Both the position numbers and the translations under genes were made by a program. Of a DNA stretch of 64,000 nucleotides, positions 1-8,352 are shown in pieces (positions within the stretch are counted from its first letter, which is position 1; every line of letters begins with the position of its first letter). The DNA is taken from the NCBI GenBank assembly GCA_046330255.1, contig JAXLTC010000002.1:310001-374000 (forward strand), read 5' to 3'. Origin of the DNA: JBBSBL01 sp046330255 (GTDB lineage Bacteria; Actinomycetota; Thermoleophilia; Solirubrobacterales; Solirubrobacteraceae). The notes under the pieces were generated by a model that was not told the origin of the DNA, made no database searches, and saw only the letters and a program-made list of their open reading frames with translations.

Positions 1-279
1 GTCCAGTACGAGGGCTACCAGGGCGCGGCCGGCAACTATCTGGTGATCGACGGCGCGGGCACGGGCCAGGACTTCATGTACGCCCACCTGCGCGCTCGCG
101 CGCTGGTGCGCAAGGGGCAGCGCGTCTACACCGGCCAGACGATCGGCTACGTCGGCGACACGGGCGACGCGCAGGGATGCCACCTGCACTTCGAGATCTG
201 GAACCCGCCCGGCTGGTATCAGGGCGGCTCCCCGATCGACCCGCTGCCGGCGCTGCGCGCCTGGGACCGGGTCAGCTGA
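1..279 (+). CDS. M23 (LytM-type) metallopeptidase, C-terminal part
   Basis: The gene enters from the left edge, so only the last 92 codons are visible and its start lies outside the window. The reading frame is open from base 1. The stretch shows the end of a peptidase M23 domain: a YAHL segment, the typical beta-strand text around GQTIGYVGDTG, and the HLHFEIW motif whose HxH supplies a zinc ligand and the catalytic histidine. M23 enzymes cut glycine-containing peptide bonds in peptidoglycan, and this one is probably exported. Its last 8 bases overlap the end of the convergent gene that follows. The family is clear; substrate and N-terminal domains cannot be seen. Confidence 0.85.
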   Translation, partial: VQYEGYQGAAGNYLVIDGAGTGQDFMYAHLRARALVRKGQRVYTGQTIGYVGDTGDAQGCHLHFEIWNPPGWYQGGSPIDPLPALRAWDRVS

Positions 280-1141
280 GCGGTCCGGGCGCCGGGACCA
301 CGTCCGGCTTCCGTCGTCCTACCTGGTGGTCGTCCTGCGACCACAGGGTAGGACAGCTCAGGTCGCGGCGGCGATCCAGCTCCCAGGCGTGCCGCGAGCG
401 GTGGTAGCGGTAGCCGTCCAGCTCGACGGTGAGACGCCGCTCCGGCCACCGGCAGTCGACGCGTCGTCCGCCGCTGAGCGTGTTTGTCAACGGCAATGGG
501 AGCCCGGCCGTGCGCAGCCGCTCGAGGAACCGCACCTCGAGGGCGCTCAGCGTCACCGGCAGGTCGCCAAGCAGGATGCGCCGCAGCACGCCGGCACCGG
601 GCCGCGACGGACAGCGGGCGAGGACGGTCTCGACCTGCTCGGGCGAGGTCGCATACCTCACCTGGGCCTCGTGGCAGGCGCGCGCGAGGTCGAGGCCGCC
701 GATGTCTCCGGCGAGATCGACGAGCGTGCGCGCCACTGTGGTGACTGGAATCCCGCGACGGGTCGTCGACTCGAGAACGCCGTAACGTACGCGACGGGTG
801 CTCACGCCCGCGACCGTCCGCTGGGAGGGCGCCGTCACCTCCGCTCGCGGCGGTTGCCCGCGCAAGAGCCCGTGGAGATGCGCGGCGGCCCGGCCGCTCA
901 GCACCGCCCCCTCGCCGCATGCCAGCACGGCCGCGAGATAGCTCGCCTCGACACTCGGCGCGCGGTGCCCGACGCGGTAGACGCCGCGATGCACCCGCAG
1001 CAGCGAGCCACTGGCGACTCGGTGCCTGATCTCCGACGGCGTCAGACCGGCGGTCGCGAGCTGCCGGCGTGTGACCACCCCGTGCGACTCGTGCGAGATC
1101 CGAGCGAGCTCACGCTCCGCCGTCCTGCCCTGTGGTCGCAT
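272..1141 (-). pseudogene. AbiEi-like winged helix + DUF559 protein, C-terminally truncated
   Basis: The N-terminal third (HGVVTRRQLATAGL ... HRGVYRVGH) matches the winged-helix region of AbiEi-type transcriptional regulators. The C-terminal part (VELDGYRYHRSRHAWELDRRR) is the start of a DUF559 endonuclease-like fold. Family members normally continue about 40 more residues with a conserved strand and helix. Here the match stops right after DRRR and the frame runs into the palindromic repeat at 316-354, which encodes the unrelated tail LSCPTLWSQDDHQVG. The ATG chosen (MRPQGRTAERE) lies in the loop of a second repeat copy (1122-1160); a GTG at 1165 is an alternative. The gene is therefore bracketed by repeats and probably inactive as a nuclease. 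The regulator half could still fold. Confidence 0.6.
316..354. repeat. TCCTG-loop palindromic repeat, copy A
   Basis: Two 17-nt arms (316-332 and 338-354) pair at 15 of 17 positions around the 5-nt loop TCCTG. The inner stem is TGGTCG/CGACCA and the outer stem GTCCTACC/GGTAGGAC. The copy forms the 3' end of the truncated DUF559 gene and lies just past the convergent M23 gene. Confidence 0.8.
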
Positions 1142-1160
1142 CACGACCACTAGGCAGGAC
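1122..1160. repeat. TCCTG-loop palindromic repeat, copy B
   Basis: Arms 1122-1138 and 1144-1160 pair at 15 of 17 positions around a CATCA loop. The outer stem GTCCTGCC/GGCAGGAC differs from copy A at one position, and both strands changed to keep pairing. It contains the ATG start of the AbiEi-like gene. Confidence 0.8.
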
Positions 1161-1181
1161 GACACCCGGATTCGCCCCGCG

Positions 1182-1301
1182 CGGACCTCGCCCGAGGACG
1201 CCGCCGGGCCCTCGGGCCAGGCGCGTCCGGGTCAAGCCTGGCCAGGACGCAGGGCGAGGGACAGTGCTCCGCACGGACCTCGCCCGAGGACGCCGCCGGG
1301 C
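1182..1301. repeat. 28-bp direct repeat pair flanking a hairpin
   Basis: The 28 bases at 1182-1209 recur exactly at 1274-1301 (both begin CGGACCTCGCCCGAGGACG). Between them is a perfect 8-bp inverted repeat, GGCCAGGC (1215-1222) with GCCTGGCC (1236-1243). The region lies between guaA and the AbiEi-like gene and holds no gene. Confidence 0.75.
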
Positions 1302-1311
1302 TTCGGCCCGG
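1296..1311 (-). terminator. putative guaA terminator hairpin
   Basis: CCGGGC and GCCCGG form a 6-bp GC stem around a 4-nt loop, 11 bases past the guaA stop codon. No T-tract follows, so this is only a candidate. Confidence 0.4.
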
Positions 1312-1321
1312 GCGCGCCTGG

Positions 1322-2956
1322 CTACTCCCACTCGATGGTGCCGGGAGGCTTCGACGTGATGTCCAGCACCACCCGGTTCACCTCGCGGATCTCGTTGATC
1401 ATCCGCGACGCGATCTGCTCCAGCAGGTCGTAGGGCAGGCGCGCCCAGTCCGCGGTCATCGCGTCGTCGCTGGTGACCGCGCGGATCACCACGACGTTGC
1501 CGTAGGTGCGCTCGTCCCCCTGCACGCCGACCGTGCGCACGTCGGGCAGCACGCAGAAGGACTGCCACAGCTCGCGGTAGAGGCCGGCGCGGCGGATCTC
1601 GTCCTGGAGGATCGCGTCCGCCTCGCGCAGCGTCCGAAGGCGCTCGCGGGTCGCCTCGCCGCCGACGATGCGGATCGCCAGGCCGGGGCCGGGGAACGGC
1701 TGGCGCCAGACCAGGCGCTCGGGCAGCCCGAGCTCCGCGCCCACCGCGCGCACCTCGTCCTTGAACAGCGAGCGCAGCGGCTCGACCAGCTCGAAGTCGA
1801 GGTCCTCGGGGAGACCGCCGACGTTGTGATGGGACTTGATCGTCGCCGCGCCGGTGCCGCCGCCGGACTCGATCACATCCGAGTAAAGCGTCCCCTGGAC
1901 CAGGTAGCGGGCGCCGTCGCCGCCGCCGGCCAGGCGCGAGGCCTCCTCCTCGAAGACCCGGATGAACTCCTCGCCGATCGCCTTGCGCTTGGCCTCCGGG
2001 TCGGTGACGCCGGCGAGCCGGGCGAGGAACCGGTCCTCCGCGTCGACCGCGACGAGCGGGACCTTGAAGTGGTCGCGGAACGCGGAGATCACCTGCTCGC
2101 CCTCGTTCTTGCGCATCAGCCCGTGATCGACGAACACGCACGTGAGCCGGTCGCCGACCGCGCGGTGCACGAGCAGGGCCGCGACCGACGAGTCGACGCC
2201 ACCGGAGAGCCCGCAGATCACGCGCCCGTCCCCGACCTGCGCGCGGATGCGGGCGATCTGGTCCTCGACGATCGAGCCCGCGGTCCACGACGGCTCGATC
2301 GCGCAGACGTCGGTCAGGAAGCGCTCGAGGATCGTCTGCCCGTACGGGGTGTGGACGACCTCGGGGTGGAACTGGATCCCGTAGATCTCGCGCTCCTGCG
2401 ACTCGATCGCCGCCACGGGCGACTCCGAGGACGCGGCGAGCGCCGCGAAGCCGGGGGGCGGCGCGAAGACCGTGTCGCGGTGGGACATCCAGCAGGTCTG
2501 CTCTCGCGGCAGCCCCGCCAGCAGGCGCCCGGGGTCGCCGACCGTCAGCGTCGAGCGACCGAACTCCCCCACCTCTGCACCGCGCACGTCGCCGCCCAGC
2601 GCCTTGACCAGCAGTTGCATCCCGTAGCAGATGCCGAGCACCGGGATGCCGAGCTCGAGCAGCGCGGGATCGAGCGACGGCGCACCCTCCGCGTAGACCG
2701 AGGCGGGACCGCCCGAGAGGATCAAGCCCCGCGGACGGCGGCGCGCCACCTCCTCCGCGCCGGCGTGGTGGGGCAGGAGCTCGGAGAAGACCCCGCACTC
2801 GCGCACGCGGCGCGCGATCAGCTGCGAGTACTGGCCGCCGTAGTCCAGCACGACCACCGCGTCGGTGGCCTGGGGCGGCGCGACCGGGCCGGACTGCTCC
2901 GCGACGGCCCCCGCCGCCGTGGACGCGGTCAGCGGCTCAGTCGGCGGTGCCGACAA
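1322..2956 (-). CDS. guaA: GMP synthase (glutamine-hydrolysing)
   Basis: This enzyme converts XMP to GMP using ATP and glutamine, the last step of guanylate synthesis. The N-terminal class I amidotransferase domain carries the nucleophile motif GICYGMQLL and the histidine/glutamate motif FHPEVVHTPYG. The central ATP-pyrophosphatase domain has the P-loop SGGVDSS. The C-terminal dimerisation domain ends in the characteristic PPGTIEWE. At 544 residues it is about 20-30 longer than most family members because of an Ala/Pro-rich N-terminus. The ATG at 2956 overlaps the end of the upstream IMP dehydrogenase gene by 20 bases, so the two genes for consecutive steps are probably co-transcribed. Confidence 0.96.
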   Translation of the reverse strand: MSAPPTEPLTASTAAGAVAEQSGPVAPPQATDAVVVLDYGGQYSQLIARRVRECGVFSELLPHHAGAEEVARRRPRGLILSGGPASVYAEGAPSLDPALLELGIPVLGICYGMQLLVKALGGDVRGAEVGEFGRSTLTVGDPGRLLAGLPREQTCWMSHRDTVFAPPPGFAALAASSESPVAAIESQEREIYGIQFHPEVVHTPYGQTILERFLTDVCAIEPSWTAGSIVEDQIARIRAQVGDGRVICGLSGGVDSSVAALLVHRAVGDRLTCVFVDHGLMRKNEGEQVISAFRDHFKVPLVAVDAEDRFLARLAGVTDPEAKRKAIGEEFIRVFEEEASRLAGGGDGARYLVQGTLYSDVIESGGGTGAATIKSHHNVGGLPEDLDFELVEPLRSLFKDEVRAVGAELGLPERLVWRQPFPGPGLAIRIVGGEATRERLRTLREADAILQDEIRRAGLYRELWQSFCVLPDVRTVGVQGDERTYGNVVVIRAVTSDDAMTADWARLPYDLLEQIASRMINEIREVNRVVLDITSKPPGTIEWE

Positions 2957-4139
2957 GCGCGGCGGCCTTCCCGTTTGACCCCATGCCGACCTGCTGGGTG
3001 CGCTGCAGGTGCTTGCCCTCGGTCTGGAGCGCCGGGGCCACCATCAGCTCCGCGCGGTTGAACTCCGCGATGTCCCGGTACCCGCACGTGGCCATCGAGG
3101 TCCGCAGCGCGCCCATCAGGTTGAAGGTGCCGTCGTTCTCCCGGGCCGGGCCCGTGACGATCTCCTCGAGCGAGCCGTTCTGGACGGTCGCCACGCGGGT
3201 GCCGCGCGGGAGGGTCGGGTGGAACGTCGCCATGCCCCAGTTGTAGCCGCGGCCGGGCGCCTCGTAGGCGCGCGCGAGCGGCGAGCCGATCATCACCGCA
3301 TCGGCCCCGCACGCGATCGCCTTGGCGATGTCGCCGCCGTTCTTCATGCCCCCGTCGGCGATCACCTTGGTGTAGTCGCCCGTCTCGAGCATGTGCTGGG
3401 AGCGCGCGGCCGCCACGTCCGCGATCGCGGTCGCCTGCGGCACGCCGATCCCGAGCACGCCGCGCGTGGTGCAGATCGCGCCCGGGCCGACGCCCACGAG
3501 CACACCCGCGGCGCCGGTGCGCATCAGGTGCAGGCCCGTGTGGTAGGAGGCGCACCCGCCGACCACCACGGGGATCGGAAGCTCGGCGATGAACTCCTTG
3601 AGGTTCAGCGGCGGACGGCTCTCGTCCGAGGAGACGTGCTCGGCGGAGACGACCGTTCCCTGGATCACGAGGATGTCGAGTCCGGCCTCCAGCGCCGTCT
3701 CGTGGTGGGCGCGCACACGCTGCGGCGTCAGCGACGCGGCCACCACGACGCCCTGGTCCTTGATCTCGCGGATCCGCTGCGCGATCAGCTCCGGCTTGAC
3801 GGGCTCGCGGTAGGTCTCCTGCATCTCGCGCGTGGCGTCCTCGCGCGGGAGCGAGGCGATCCGCTCGAGCTGGGACTCGACGTCCTCGTAGCGGCAGAAG
3901 ATGCCCTCGAGGTTCAGAACCGCGAGCCCGCCGAGCTTCCCGAGGATGCCGGCCGTCGCGGGCGAGACCACGCCGTCGAGCGCGGCGGCGAGCAGCGGGA
4001 GCTCGAAGCGGTAGGGACCGAGCGTCCACGACACGTCGACGTCGTCCGGGTCGCGCGTGCGGCGCGACGGCACGATCGCGACGTCGTCGAAGCCGTAGGC
4101 GCGACGCGCCTTCTTGCCGCGGCCGATCTCTACCTCCAC
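2937..4139 (-). CDS. guaB3: GuaB3-type IMP dehydrogenase family protein
   Basis: The protein is a TIM-barrel IMP dehydrogenase relative that likely acts in IMP to XMP conversion just before GuaA. The catalytic loop motif GPGAICTTRGVLGIGVPQ contains the cysteine that attacks IMP. It is about 400 residues and has no CBS pair, unlike canonical GuaB (about 490), which matches the actinobacterial GuaB3 subgroup beginning EIGRGKKARRAYGFDD. The GTG at 4139 is preferred because GGAGGT lies 5 nt upstream. An ATG at 4256 in the same frame would add 39 residues that do not resemble the family. Whether GuaB3 or another GuaB is the main dehydrogenase cannot be told here. Confidence 0.9.
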   Translation of the reverse strand: MEVEIGRGKKARRAYGFDDVAIVPSRRTRDPDDVDVSWTLGPYRFELPLLAAALDGVVSPATAGILGKLGGLAVLNLEGIFCRYEDVESQLERIASLPREDATREMQETYREPVKPELIAQRIREIKDQGVVVAASLTPQRVRAHHETALEAGLDILVIQGTVVSAEHVSSDESRPPLNLKEFIAELPIPVVVGGCASYHTGLHLMRTGAAGVLVGVGPGAICTTRGVLGIGVPQATAIADVAAARSQHMLETGDYTKVIADGGMKNGGDIAKAIACGADAVMIGSPLARAYEAPGRGYNWGMATFHPTLPRGTRVATVQNGSLEEIVTGPARENDGTFNLMGALRTSMATCGYRDIAEFNRAELMVAPALQTEGKHLQRTQQVGMGSNGKAAALVGTAD

Positions 4140-4230
4140 AGCGCACCTCCACCTGGGACCGGCCGCACCCGGAACCGGCCCGGAATCGTGATCGCGAGGC
4201 TGATCGAGGCGGCAACCATCGAGTGCGGCG

Positions 4231-4236
4231 ATGCTA
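4231..4236 (-). promoter_or_regulatory. candidate -10 element for guaB3-guaA
   Basis: TAGCAT on the minus strand lies about 90 bases upstream of the GTG start and resembles the TAnnnT -10 elements seen before other genes here. No convincing -35 was found. Confidence 0.35.
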
Positions 4237-4286
4237 GCACCGGCACCGGCCGCCACCCGGGGCGCCGGCGCGGGCCGGGCGGCGCC

Positions 4287-5246
4287 TCAGGGAACCTCGG
4301 CCGGCAGCGGCAGCGGGGAGATCTCGACCTCGCCGCGCAGGCGCTCGACCCGGGCCGGGTCGAGCACGCCGGCGCCGAAGTGCCGCGTGGACTCGGCGCC
4401 ACAGGCCACTCCGCGGGCCAGGCACTCCGGGGGCTGCTCTCCGGCGTAGCGCGCCGCGACGTAGCCCGCCAGGAACGCGTCGCCGGAGCCGACCGCCGAG
4501 CGCGCCTCCTGGTGATCGACGCGCACGCGGTACATGCGCGGGCCGGTGTCCTCCATGACCCGCGCGAGGCATCCGTCGTCGATCGTCATGATCGCCTCGC
4601 GCGCTCCCAGCTCGGCCATCTCGGCGACCGCGACCAGGCGGTCCTCGTCCTCGTTGAACTCGTGGCCGACGAGCTCTTCGGCCTCGAGCACGTTCGGGGA
4701 GATCACGTCCGGCTCGGCTCGGACCGCGATCCGCAGCGGCTCGCCGTCGGTGTCGACCACGGTGGTGACCCCGAGGCGCCGGATCTCGCGCACCAGCCCG
4801 GCATAGACGTCGGGCTCGACGCCCGGGGGAAGCGAGCCCGCGAGCACGCACACGCTCGCGCCGCGCGCGAGGTAGAGCAGCTTGTCGCGGAAGAGCTCGA
4901 GCTCCTGCGCGGAGATGATCGGCCCGCGCTCGTTGATCTCGGTCACCACGCCGGTCGTCGGGTCGAGGACCGCGGTGTTGGTGCGGGACTCCTCACGGAT
5001 CCGCACGAAGTCGTTGAGGATCGACTCCTCCGTGAGCGCCGAGACGATCCGGGTGCCGGTCGCCCCTCCCGCGAACCCGGTTGCGATCACCGGTTGTCCG
5101 AGCGCCTTGAGCGCGCGCGCGACGTTCACCCCCTTGCCGCCCGGCATGGTCGCTCCGTCGACCGAGCGGTGGCGCCGCCCCGGCAGGAAGTTGGGCACCT
5201 CCAGGGTCTTGTCGATCGCCGCGTTGAGGGTGACGGTGATGATCAT
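4287..5246 (-). CDS. 1-phosphofructokinase / PfkB-family sugar kinase
   Basis: This is a ribokinase-fold kinase of the hexose-1-phosphate branch (FruK/LacC type). It shows the N-terminal signature TLNAAIDKTLEVPNF, the substrate-binding GGKGVNVARALKALG motif and the C-terminal signature SAVGSGDAFLAGYVA with the catalytic aspartate. It would phosphorylate fructose-1-phosphate or a similar sugar phosphate with ATP; the exact sugar is not decided by sequence. Its ATG at 5246 overlaps the stop of the upstream carboxypeptidase gene (ATGA), implying translational coupling. No phosphotransferase system genes are adjacent, so a role in fructose uptake is not supported by context. Length (319) is normal. 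Confidence 0.88.
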   Translation of the reverse strand: MIITVTLNAAIDKTLEVPNFLPGRRHRSVDGATMPGGKGVNVARALKALGQPVIATGFAGGATGTRIVSALTEESILNDFVRIREESRTNTAVLDPTTGVVTEINERGPIISAQELELFRDKLLYLARGASVCVLAGSLPPGVEPDVYAGLVREIRRLGVTTVVDTDGEPLRIAVRAEPDVISPNVLEAEELVGHEFNEDEDRLVAVAEMAELGAREAIMTIDDGCLARVMEDTGPRMYRVRVDHQEARSAVGSGDAFLAGYVAARYAGEQPPECLARGVACGAESTRHFGAGVLDPARVERLRGEVEISPLPLPAEVP

Positions 5247-6517
5247 GCGGTCTCGGTGTCGGGACGCGAGGCGGCACGCATCCGGGCGCGGCGCTCGTCG
5301 CGCCGGCGCCGGCGACGACCCCTGCGCCAGAGCCCCGCGCCCGCCGCCGCGAGCAGCGCGACGCCCGCGATGAGGGTACCCGGCCACAGCGCCCAGCGTC
5401 CGGCGCGCTCGAGCAGCGTCACCTCCGGAACGGGCTCGGCGGTCACCGCCGGGATCCGCGCGACCACCCGACCGTTCACGCTGGCCACCAGCGTCCCCAC
5501 GCGGCGCCCGCGCGGGATCGGCCCCTCGAGCTCGCCCGGCACGCGCGCGGCAGTCGCGACGCGAGCGCCGGCCCGCACCACCGCGCGCACGGTGCGGGCG
5601 GCCACCACCGGCACGCGGCGGCCCTCCTCGAAGCGCACCTCCGGCCGCGCCACCACCCCGCCGCGGCGCCCGAGCAGCCGCACCCTGAAGCTCGCGAAGC
5701 CCCAGCGCAGCAGCGCCAGCGTGTCGGCGTTGCGGGCCGCCTCGCTCGGCGTGCCGAGCACCACCGAGATGAACGTCGTGCCGTGGCGCGTTCCCGAGCC
5801 GACCAGCACGTACCCGGCCGCCAGCGTGTGCCCCGTCTTGACCCCGTCGACCCACGGCACTGCGCCCACCAGCGTGTTGCGGTTGACGACCACCCGGCGC
5901 CTGTCGCCGCTGCGCAGCAGCGCGCGACGGCGATCCATGGTGCGTCGCAGGAACCCGTCGTGCCGCACGACCGTCGCGAGACGCGCGAGATCCCGGGCGC
6001 TGGAGTAGTTCCCGGGCGTGTCGAGGCCGACGGGCGTCGCGTAGTGGGTGTGGCGCAGGCCGAGGCTCCGGGCGCGCCGGTTCATCAGGCTCACGAAGCG
6101 CGAGACCGACCCGCCGACCCGCACCGCCAGCGTGTAGGCGGCGTCGTTGGCGCTCGGCAGCATCACCGCGGTCAGCAGGTCGGCGACGCTCATCCGCTCG
6201 CCCGGGCGCAGGCCGAGCCGCGACTCGGCGGCGGCGCCCCCGTAGGGCACGGCCGCGAAGCGGCGGCGCAGCGGGACGCGCTCGCGCGTGACGAGCGCGG
6301 TCATCAGCTTGGTGGTGGACGCGATCGGCAGGCGGCGATCTGCCGCGCGGGCGTAGACCGCCGTTCCGGTCGACTGCTCCTCGAGGATCGCCGCGCGCGC
6401 GCTCAGCGCGGGCGGCGGCGCTGCTGCGGCGACACTGCCCGCGCCCGTTGCGAGCAGCGCGACGAGCGCGACGAGGAGGCCGGCCCGGCGCCCCCGCCCG
6501 GAGGATCCCTTGCTCAC
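5243..6517 (-). CDS. D-alanyl-D-alanine carboxypeptidase (S11, penicillin-binding protein)
   Basis: This exported enzyme trims the terminal D-alanine of peptidoglycan stem peptides. An N-terminal signal segment (about residues 12-33) precedes the S11 domain. All three active-site motifs are visible: SxxK as ASTTKLM, SxN as PSAND, and KTG as VKTGHT. A C-terminal hydrophobic segment (about 375-400) followed by an Arg-rich tail anchors it in the membrane with the catalytic domain outside. The GTG start at 6517 overlaps the stop of the LysM gene (GTGA), and the stop overlaps pfkB (ATGA), so all three are translationally coupled. Confidence 0.93.
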   Translation of the reverse strand: MSKGSSGRGRRAGLLVALVALLATGAGSVAAAAPPPALSARAAILEEQSTGTAVYARAADRRLPIASTTKLMTALVTRERVPLRRRFAAVPYGGAAAESRLGLRPGERMSVADLLTAVMLPSANDAAYTLAVRVGGSVSRFVSLMNRRARSLGLRHTHYATPVGLDTPGNYSSARDLARLATVVRHDGFLRRTMDRRRALLRSGDRRRVVVNRNTLVGAVPWVDGVKTGHTLAAGYVLVGSGTRHGTTFISVVLGTPSEAARNADTLALLRWGFASFRVRLLGRRGGVVARPEVRFEEGRRVPVVAARTVRAVVRAGARVATAARVPGELEGPIPRGRRVGTLVASVNGRVVARIPAVTAEPVPEVTLLERAGRWALWPGTLIAGVALLAAAGAGLWRRGRRRRRRDERRARMRAASRPDTETA

Positions 6518-6825
6518 AGCCGCAGCCGGATCCGCTGCCCGGTGCGCAGCGCCTGCGGATCGACGTCGGGGTTGAGCTCCTGGATCCGCCCGACGCTCAC
6601 CCCGGTGCGCTCGGCGATGAGCGACAGGCTGTCGCCCGGGCGCACGACGTAGAAGCGCGGCCGGCGCGGCCTGGCGGCGCGCTGGCGCGCGGTGCCGGCG
6701 CCGCCGGCCGTGCTCCGCTCCCCGCCGCCCGAGCCGCCCTCGGTCACGACGAGCGCGACCGCACCGAGCGCCGCGACCAGGGCGAGCGGCGCGAGGAGTC
6801 GCGCGGGGCTGCGGCGAGGCGCCAT
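6514..6825 (-). CDS. LysM-domain membrane-anchored protein
   Basis: This small protein has one hydrophobic segment near its N-terminus, an Arg-rich linker, and a single C-terminal LysM module (FYVVRPGDSLSLIAERTGVS ... NPDVDPQALRTGQRIRL). LysM binds N-acetylglucosamine-containing glycans, so the protein probably tethers the membrane to peptidoglycan. The ATG at 6825 (MAPRRSP) is preferred. A TATGAT -10-like element (6836-6841) overlaps the upstream in-frame ATG at 6840 and would leave an almost leaderless transcript from 6825. Its stop overlaps the carboxypeptidase start. The pairing with a peptidoglycan carboxypeptidase fits a wall-related role. Confidence 0.8.
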   Translation of the reverse strand: MAPRRSPARLLAPLALVAALGAVALVVTEGGSGGGERSTAGGAGTARQRAARPRRPRFYVVRPGDSLSLIAERTGVSVGRIQELNPDVDPQALRTGQRIRLRL

Positions 6826-6859
6826 GGCGCGGGCGATCATAGCCGCGCGGGCGGTGGGC

Positions 6860-7831
6860 TCAGCAGAGGTCCCAGGCGAGCGCGCGCAGGCGCTCGGCCT
6901 CCCTGCGCGCAGCGCCGGCGGGTCCCTCTCCGCCGCGCTCGGGCGCGCGCACGATCCCGCGTGACACCGTCACCAGCCCGCCCGCCCTGCCCGGGGCGAA
7001 CGCCGGCGCCAGGTCCTCCACCCGCCCGCCCTGGGCTCCGACGCCCGGCAGCAGCATCACCGCGGCCGGCATCCTGCCGCGAAGCTCCGCCAGGCGCCCG
7101 GGAGCGGTCGCGCCCACGACCGCGCCGACGTCGGCGAGGCCCGCGGTTCCGGTCCCCTCGGCGCCGAGCCCCGCGACGATCGCGGCGAGGCGGTCGCTGA
7201 CGTCACCGCCCCCGGCGAGCTCGGCGCCCTGCACGTCGGCGGCGCCGGGGTTGGAGGTCCTGACCAGGACGAAGATCCCGCGCCCGCGAGGGCGCGCCGC
7301 GTCGATCAGCGGCCGCAGCGTCTCGGCGCCGAGCAGCGGGCTCGCGGTGATGGCGTCGGCCCCGAGTCCCTCGACATCGCCGAACGGCGTCGGGGTGAAG
7401 GACAGCAGGGCCTGCGCGTAGGCCTTGGCCGAGACGTCGATGTCGCCTCGCTTGCCGTCCGCGATGACGAGCAGGCCGGCCTCGCGGGCGCGCGCGCCGA
7501 CTGCCGCGAGCGCGTCGCTGCCGGGCGCGCCGAGCCGCTCGAAGCACGCGAGCTGCAGCTTGACCGCGACGCAGGCCGGGCCGGCGGCCTCGATCACCAA
7601 TCCGCAGTGACGCTCCACCGCGGCGGCGGCGCGTGTCGCGGGAGAGCCGCCGGCGCCCTCGGCGGCTTCCGGCGCCTCGAGCGCACGCGGCCAGAGCGCC
7701 GCGGGATCCGGGTCCAGCCCGAGCACGAGCTGGGACCCGCGCGCCGCGACCGCGGCCGCGAGGCGGTCGCCGAACGGCGCGGCCGGGCCGGATGAAGCCC
7801 CGGCCCCCGCGGCGGGGCCCGGGGCCTCCAC
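6860..7831 (-). CDS. pyrF: orotidine 5'-phosphate decarboxylase
   Basis: The enzyme decarboxylates OMP to UMP, the last step of pyrimidine synthesis. The protein is of the long PyrF subgroup typical of Actinobacteria and some other bacteria. It shows the catalytic motif ADGKRGDID (Asp-Lys-Asp network), an early GLDPDP motif and the phosphate-binding text LLPGVGAQGG near the C-terminus. Length is 323 residues, somewhat long because of a Gly/Ala-rich N-terminus and an inserted loop near residue 55. It begins 16 bases after the HU gene stop. No other pyr genes are in the window. Confidence 0.93.
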   Translation of the reverse strand: MEAPGPAAGAGASSGPAAPFGDRLAAAVAARGSQLVLGLDPDPAALWPRALEAPEAAEGAGGSPATRAAAAVERHCGLVIEAAGPACVAVKLQLACFERLGAPGSDALAAVGARAREAGLLVIADGKRGDIDVSAKAYAQALLSFTPTPFGDVEGLGADAITASPLLGAETLRPLIDAARPRGRGIFVLVRTSNPGAADVQGAELAGGGDVSDRLAAIVAGLGAEGTGTAGLADVGAVVGATAPGRLAELRGRMPAAVMLLPGVGAQGGRVEDLAPAFAPGRAGGLVTVSRGIVRAPERGGEGPAGAARREAERLRALAWDLC

Positions 7832-7847
7832 CGGACGGTCGCCGGGA

Positions 7848-8123
7848 CTAGCCCTTGACGGCCTTCTTCAATGCGGCGCCGGCGCTGAAGCGCGGCACCG
7901 TCGAGGCCGGGATCTGGATCGTCGCGCCCGTGGCCGGGTTGCGGCCCTCGCGTGCGCTGCGCTCGGCCGTGTGGAACTTGCCGAAGCCGGAGAAGACGAC
8001 TTCGCCCCTCCGCTTCAGCGTGCCCTCGATGGTGTCGAGGACGGCCTCGACGGCGGCCGTGGCCTCCTTCTTGCTCAGATCGGCCTTGTCGGCGACGACG
8101 TCGATGAACTCGGACTTCGTCAC
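7848..8123 (-). CDS. hup: HU-family DNA-binding protein
   Basis: This 91-residue histone-like protein bends and compacts DNA as a dimer. The whole HU fold is present, from MTKSEFIDVVADKADLSKKEA through the beta-arm signature GFGKFHTAERSAREGRNPATG to a short C-terminus. It lacks the long Lys-rich tail found in mycobacterial and streptomycete HupB/HupS. It starts with GTG behind the strong ribosome-binding site AAGGAGGAG. An upstream gap of more than 200 bases separates it from the next gene. Confidence 0.95.
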   Translation of the reverse strand: MTKSEFIDVVADKADLSKKEATAAVEAVLDTIEGTLKRRGEVVFSGFGKFHTAERSAREGRNPATGATIQIPASTVPRFSAGAALKKAVKG

Positions 8124-8280
8124 TGTCTCCTCCTTGGAGGTCGTGGAAGGGCGCGAAGCTAACAGCGCCCGCGGATGCCTAGCTGCGGATGCTCGGCGGC
8201 ATCGGCGTTCTACTCACTCCGGGCCCATGGCGCGGTCCCGCGGGGCACGCGAAGTCCGCTAGTTGCGCGAATCGGCTGCC

Positions 8281-8304
8281 CGCGGCCCCGTCCGCGGGGC
8301 CGCG
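8281..8304. terminator. perfect 10-bp GC hairpin, possible terminator
   Basis: CGCGGCCCCG and CGGGGCCGCG pair without mismatch around a TCCG tetraloop, in the 230-bp gap between hup and the small membrane gene. No T-tract follows. It could also affect the small downstream gene on the plus strand. The rest of 8124-8352 shows nothing recognisable. Confidence 0.45.
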
Positions 8305-8352
8305 CAGGGCGCTCCGGGGCGCGCCGTCGGGCCGCCCCGCGAGAATACGCGC

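Noticed and set aside
3009..6008. 999-codon plus-strand open frame opposite guaB3, pfkB and the carboxypeptidase gene
   Set aside because: Composition is that of an antisense shadow (Arg/His/Asp-rich, no conserved motif) and the opposite strand carries three recognisable genes.
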